Of a stretch of DNA of 64,000 nucleotides, positions 61,482 through 64,000 are shown piece by piece. A program made the position numbers and the translations under genes. This stretch comes from Prevotella sp. (GTDB lineage Bacteria; Bacteroidota; Bacteroidia; Bacteroidales; Bacteroidaceae), in NCBI GenBank assembly GCA_017460515.1, contig JAFUAY010000047.1, positions 62,001 to 126,000 of the forward strand, read 5' to 3'. Under the pieces are notes generated by a model that worked only from the letters and a program-made list of their open reading frames with translations, did no database searches and was not told the origin of the DNA. How positions within the stretch are numbered: the first letter of the stretch is position 1; each line of letters begins with the position of its first letter.

Positions 61482-61505
61482 TGGTTAGTGTTCTTAACAG
61501 TCCTA

Positions 61506-61513
61506 CAAAATTA
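61506..61513 (-). promoter_or_regulatory. Promoter -7 element TAATTTTG for the DUF2779 gene
   Basis: The minus strand reads TAATTTTG, 24 bases before ATG 61481. Confidence 0.7.
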
Positions 61514-61626
61514 CACGAAAACACCCAAAGTGCCAAAGTCATTCTATGCAATTTATACATTTTTATATTTTGTGGCTTTTATCAGTAAAAACAAACAGGG
61601 TTGTCTGACATAATGGACAAAAATCC

Positions 61627-61658
61627 TTTGGGGCTATTCAAAATTATAATTATCTTTG
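61627..61658 (+). promoter_or_regulatory. Promoter (TTTG, 20 bp, TATCTTTG) of the HTH gene
   Basis: TTTG at 61627-61630 and TATCTTTG at 61651-61658 have consensus spacing; ATG 61688 follows after 29 bases. Confidence 0.8.
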
Positions 61659-61687
61659 CATCGTCGAACTAATCAAACAATAATAAT

Positions 61688-63100
61688 ATGGACATACATA
61701 TCGGAGAAATTATTGAAAAAGAGGTGGAACGTCAGGGAATTCCTATTGAGGTATTTGCAAAAAGAATCAATAGAGAACGAACAACCGCCTATGGCATTTT
61801 TGGACGAAAGTATGTTGATACGGCTTTAGTCGAACTCATCAGCAAAGTCCTCAATAAGAACATCTTTGAGCTCATAGCAAAAGAAATGGACGAGACTCTT
61901 CAACAGGAAAAAGCCAAGAGTACTGGTGAAGGAGAATATCTCGATTCAGTAAATCGTACACGTCGCTGGTTTGAGAAAGAGTACCCTGACCAGTTATTAT
62001 TATGTCACGAGAATTTTTATACACGTGATGAAATCAAAGAAGTACTGACCGATTTCTTTAAGCAGACCACCATTAAGCCTCTCCTTATTATAGAAGTTGG
62101 CTATACCTTCTGTTGCACAGAGGTTGTAAGACAGATGGCTCAGGAGTTTTATGGCACGAATAGCTGTGCAGTCTGTCCGAAGGATCTGAACAACGTGGTT
62201 AAACTGCGGTCGTTGCCCAAACATGTGTTTATTGATTATGTAGATAAGAATTCCTACGGTTCAGAAGATGGCGTTGAACAAAGACTTAGTTCTGTCTATC
62301 AGGCCCAGCAGGACATGAAGAAGCATATCGTCTGCATCCTGCATGTTGAAACAGAAAATGAAAAATTTGACGCATTCAATCTGTGGAAAGACCAGTTCTT
62401 TATTACAGAATATATATGGAACCGGAAAAGCTTGCTATCGTGGGCTATCGACAGTGGACAGCATCAGAAGCTCATCGACTATATACGCTATTGTAAAGAA
62501 ACGAGCTGTCTGGGCAAAGATTATGGGGTTCCTACAGACTATCCCACTCGTCATGCCTACAACCAGCAGGATTTCGAATTCGTCACGTATTGTCTTGATC
62601 ATAATATGAACATCAATCCGCTCGTCAATCGCCATCGCCCCATCTCGTTTGCCGAGGAGGTCTCCAGATTCGATAAAGATTATAAGCCTTCTCCTGGCTA
62701 CGAACCACTGCCAGTCACAAGAACGTTGAACATGGACCTCGATATCAACGGCGAAGAGTTTTCAGAATCTATTGGGCTAAGTGTTGACGAGGCGGCAGTC
62801 CTGATATACTTATATAAACAGGCAGTTAAAGGCCCATTAAAGGATCTCGACGAAGATGGTATCAACGAGCAGTTCTTCCCGTGGTTACAGGAGAATCACC
62901 CTGAACTGGCTGACTCCATAATTTCTCATACTGAAAAAGAGCTGACAAGCCGATTAAATGTTGGCGATTTTAATGAAACAGGCCCCTATCGCGAATATCT
63001 TTACTGCATTCCTCCCTCCTCGCCAGATGATGGGTGGTGTCTGGACGAAGGCAATGAATACCAATTCTATATAGGCGACCTACCCGAACGAATTAATTGA
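61688..63100 (+). CDS. Protein with N-terminal HTH and unknown large domain
   Basis: The 470-residue protein opens with a Cro/C1-like HTH (about 8-60: IEVFAKRINRERTTAYGIF), then has a domain of unknown type (about 80-300). A third part carries YLYKQAVKGPLKDLDEDGIN near 375, and the end reads EGNEYQFYIGDLPE. There is no signal peptide. It is divergent from the DUF2779 operon, 206 bases apart, with its own strong promoter. A regulator with a sensory or effector domain is a fair reading, but I do not recognise the domain. Confidence 0.65.
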   Translation: MDIHIGEIIEKEVERQGIPIEVFAKRINRERTTAYGIFGRKYVDTALVELISKVLNKNIFELIAKEMDETLQQEKAKSTGEGEYLDSVNRTRRWFEKEYPDQLLLCHENFYTRDEIKEVLTDFFKQTTIKPLLIIEVGYTFCCTEVVRQMAQEFYGTNSCAVCPKDLNNVVKLRSLPKHVFIDYVDKNSYGSEDGVEQRLSSVYQAQQDMKKHIVCILHVETENEKFDAFNLWKDQFFITEYIWNRKSLLSWAIDSGQHQKLIDYIRYCKETSCLGKDYGVPTDYPTRHAYNQQDFEFVTYCLDHNMNINPLVNRHRPISFAEEVSRFDKDYKPSPGYEPLPVTRTLNMDLDINGEEFSESIGLSVDEAAVLIYLYKQAVKGPLKDLDEDGINEQFFPWLQENHPELADSIISHTEKELTSRLNVGDFNETGPYREYLYCIPPSSPDDGWCLDEGNEYQFYIGDLPERIN

Positions 63101-63115
63101 AAGCAATGGAAAAAA

Positions 63116-63145
63116 AGGGTGTGTCAAACTTTTCAGACACATCCT
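63116..63145. terminator. Bidirectional terminator
   Basis: A 10-bp stem with one G-T wobble (AGGGTGTGTC with GACACATCCT) is followed on the plus strand by CTTATTTTC and on the minus strand by TTTTTTCC. It serves the HTH gene and the small minus-strand unit. Confidence 0.8.
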
Positions 63146-63182
63146 CTTATTTTCAATCATTGATTTTTTGTAGAATAAATAA

Positions 63183-63293
63183 TCAGTACTCATCCTCGTT
63201 GAAGTATAAAGCACATGCTGATACACAGCAAATTACGAGGCTTGGGGTGATTATTGTGTTACTAATTTGGCACTGATTTGCACCAAAATCCAT
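63183..63293 (-). CDS. Possible 36-residue hydrophobic peptide gene
   Basis: An ATG at 63293 opens a 36-codon frame, MDFGANQCQISN followed by a hydrophobic stretch IITPSLVICCVSACALYF and an acidic end NEDEY. It lies 46 bases after a consensus promoter (63346-63339) and ends 37 bases before a minus-strand terminator, so a complete short transcription unit exists. The peptide has no recognised family. A second short frame (20 codons) begins upstream at the ATGGTAAAA, so the coding choice is not certain. Confidence 0.4.
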   Translation of the reverse strand: MDFGANQCQISNTIITPSLVICCVSACALYFNEDEY

Positions 63294-63338
63294 GTCATTT
63301 CCATTTTTACCATATGCAATATGTTATAATTCTGGGTA

Positions 63339-63346
63339 CAAAAGTA
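63339..63346 (-). promoter_or_regulatory. Promoter -7 element TACTTTTG of the small minus-strand unit
   Basis: The minus strand reads TACTTTTG; transcription would run left toward the terminator at 63116. Confidence 0.5.
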
Positions 63347-63400
63347 CTAAATAATAATATATTTGAGTTATTCATTGACTGCACTATATCACACACAGGG

Positions 63401-64000
63401 TTATTCTAGCTTGCCACCACCACCTTGCTGCGGATTGCAGTACAGCTCCTGCAGGTTCGTGTTGAGCCAGCGGCCCCAACCCGTCAGTTTGTGGAAATCG
63501 CACTGCTCGTAGCCAACGTTGTAGTTGTTGAGTATAGAAAGATAAGGGCGATTGGTCTTATAGTCGTAAATGTAGGACTCACGACTCATCAGGCAGACGC
63601 TCAGCGTATAGTGGTCCAGGTGCTGCTGGCTGTTGCTCACGTCCCGATAGTGTACCATTGCCTCCCCGAAGGCTTTGTCCATATCGGCAGAGATGGCTTT
63701 CAGTTCGGCATCGTCGGTCTCCTTGGCCAAGTGGTGGGCATAGTCGGCAATGTCGAAGAATGGGCAAATGTATTCCAAGTTCACCTCTTCATCACCAGGA
63801 TACTTATGGTAGCGATACACCTGAAGGGAGGCGCGGTCAATGGCCTCCTGCTGTGTGGGATAGAGCGCCAGCAGACGGTCGCACAGCCGCTTGGAGGCAT
63901 TGATGATGGCATCGAACTTATCCATGCGAATCATCTTAAAGTCGCCGTTGTAGTATATGTCATTGACTTCCTCCACATAGCCGTTCTGCCAGTTGGGGGT
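63401..64000 (-). CDS. C-terminal part of an unrecognised protein
   Basis: The frame is open from the right edge of the window to the stop at 63401, giving the last 199 residues. Visible parts are NPQQGGGGKLE at the end, TGWGRWLNTNLQELYC before it, and a helical ADYAHHLAKETDDAELKAIS region in the middle. The start lies outside. The sequence looks like a secreted-protease tail such as clostripain-type proteins, but no catalytic motif is seen here, so this is only a guess. Confidence 0.6.
   Translation of the reverse strand, partial: TPNWQNGYVEEVNDIYYNGDFKMIRMDKFDAIINASKRLCDRLLALYPTQQEAIDRASLQVYRYHKYPGDEEVNLEYICPFFDIADYAHHLAKETDDAELKAISADMDKAFGEAMVHYRDVSNSQQHLDHYTLSVCLMSRESYIYDYKTNRPYLSILNNYNVGYEQCDFHKLTGWGRWLNTNLQELYCNPQQGGGGKLE

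Noticed and set aside
1-64000. tRNA or rRNA genes
   Set aside because: No cloverleaf with a CCA-adjacent acceptor stem and no rRNA-like stretch was noticed in the intergenic regions; a covariance scan was not possible.

Overview
The window is chromosomal DNA of a Bacteroidota species, most likely a Prevotella-like gut or rumen organism. The evidence is a SusC/SusD polysaccharide-utilisation locus, DUF2723 and class I fumarase genes typical of the phylum, secreted proteins ending in the Prevotella-style 'NGKK..' tail, and about twenty promoters of the Bacteroidota type (TAnnTTTG, often with TTTG 20 bases upstream). Several of these promoters lie inside the longest open frame of the gene they serve, so many starts below are placed downstream of the longest frame.

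Layout. 1-14.5 kb: a beta-mannan/galactomannan locus (SusC end, SusD, surface glycan-binding lipoprotein, small secreted binding protein, GH36 alpha-galactosidase, GH26 beta-mannanase, HU-like DNA-binding protein, GH130 mannosylglucose phosphorylase, GPH sugar transporter, cellobiose/mannobiose 2-epimerase, mannose-6-phosphate isomerase). Mannan is bound and imported, degalactosylated and cut to mannobiose in the periplasm, carried inward, epimerised to mannosyl-glucose, and phosphorolysed to mannose-1-phosphate plus glucose. The isomerase links mannose phosphate to fructose-6-phosphate. 14.5-31.8 kb: housekeeping genes (coiled-coil lipoprotein, rsmI, tdk, clpB, histidine kinase, THUMP RNA methyltransferase, DPP-IV-like peptidase, purD, membrane proteins, DUF2723 protein, polysaccharide deacetylase).

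31.8-39.1 kb: an accessory island. It opens with a repeat-rich gap (an eight-unit 22-bp array, an inverted pair of 30-bp palindromic sequences, a 45-bp palindrome, a possible small RNA). It continues with an orphan CdiA-type nuclease, a long structured leader RNA, an EcoRI-type adenine methyltransferase overlapping a DUF262-HNH nuclease, three small genes with degenerate J-domain-like repeats, and an AAA ATPase-PD-(D/E)XK protein. A 53-bp inverted repeat (48 matches) that is also a promoter lies at both ends of the gene block. This is the best candidate for an undescribed system.

39.1-64 kb: metabolism and surface genes (paaK, nagB, M6 protease, fumarase, DsbD, CyuA-like desulfidase, SGNH/MBOAT acylation pair, deacetylase), then less ordinary genes: a truncated GH3-family protein, an S66 peptidase that appears to have lost two catalytic residues, an AraC regulator with a probable late nonsense mutation, an AAA+ ATPase, a DUF2779 nuclease, an HTH protein and a possible 36-residue gene. 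Short intergenic repeat sequences recur throughout, and some appear to have been incorporated in frame into coding sequences (GH36, manA, dsbD).
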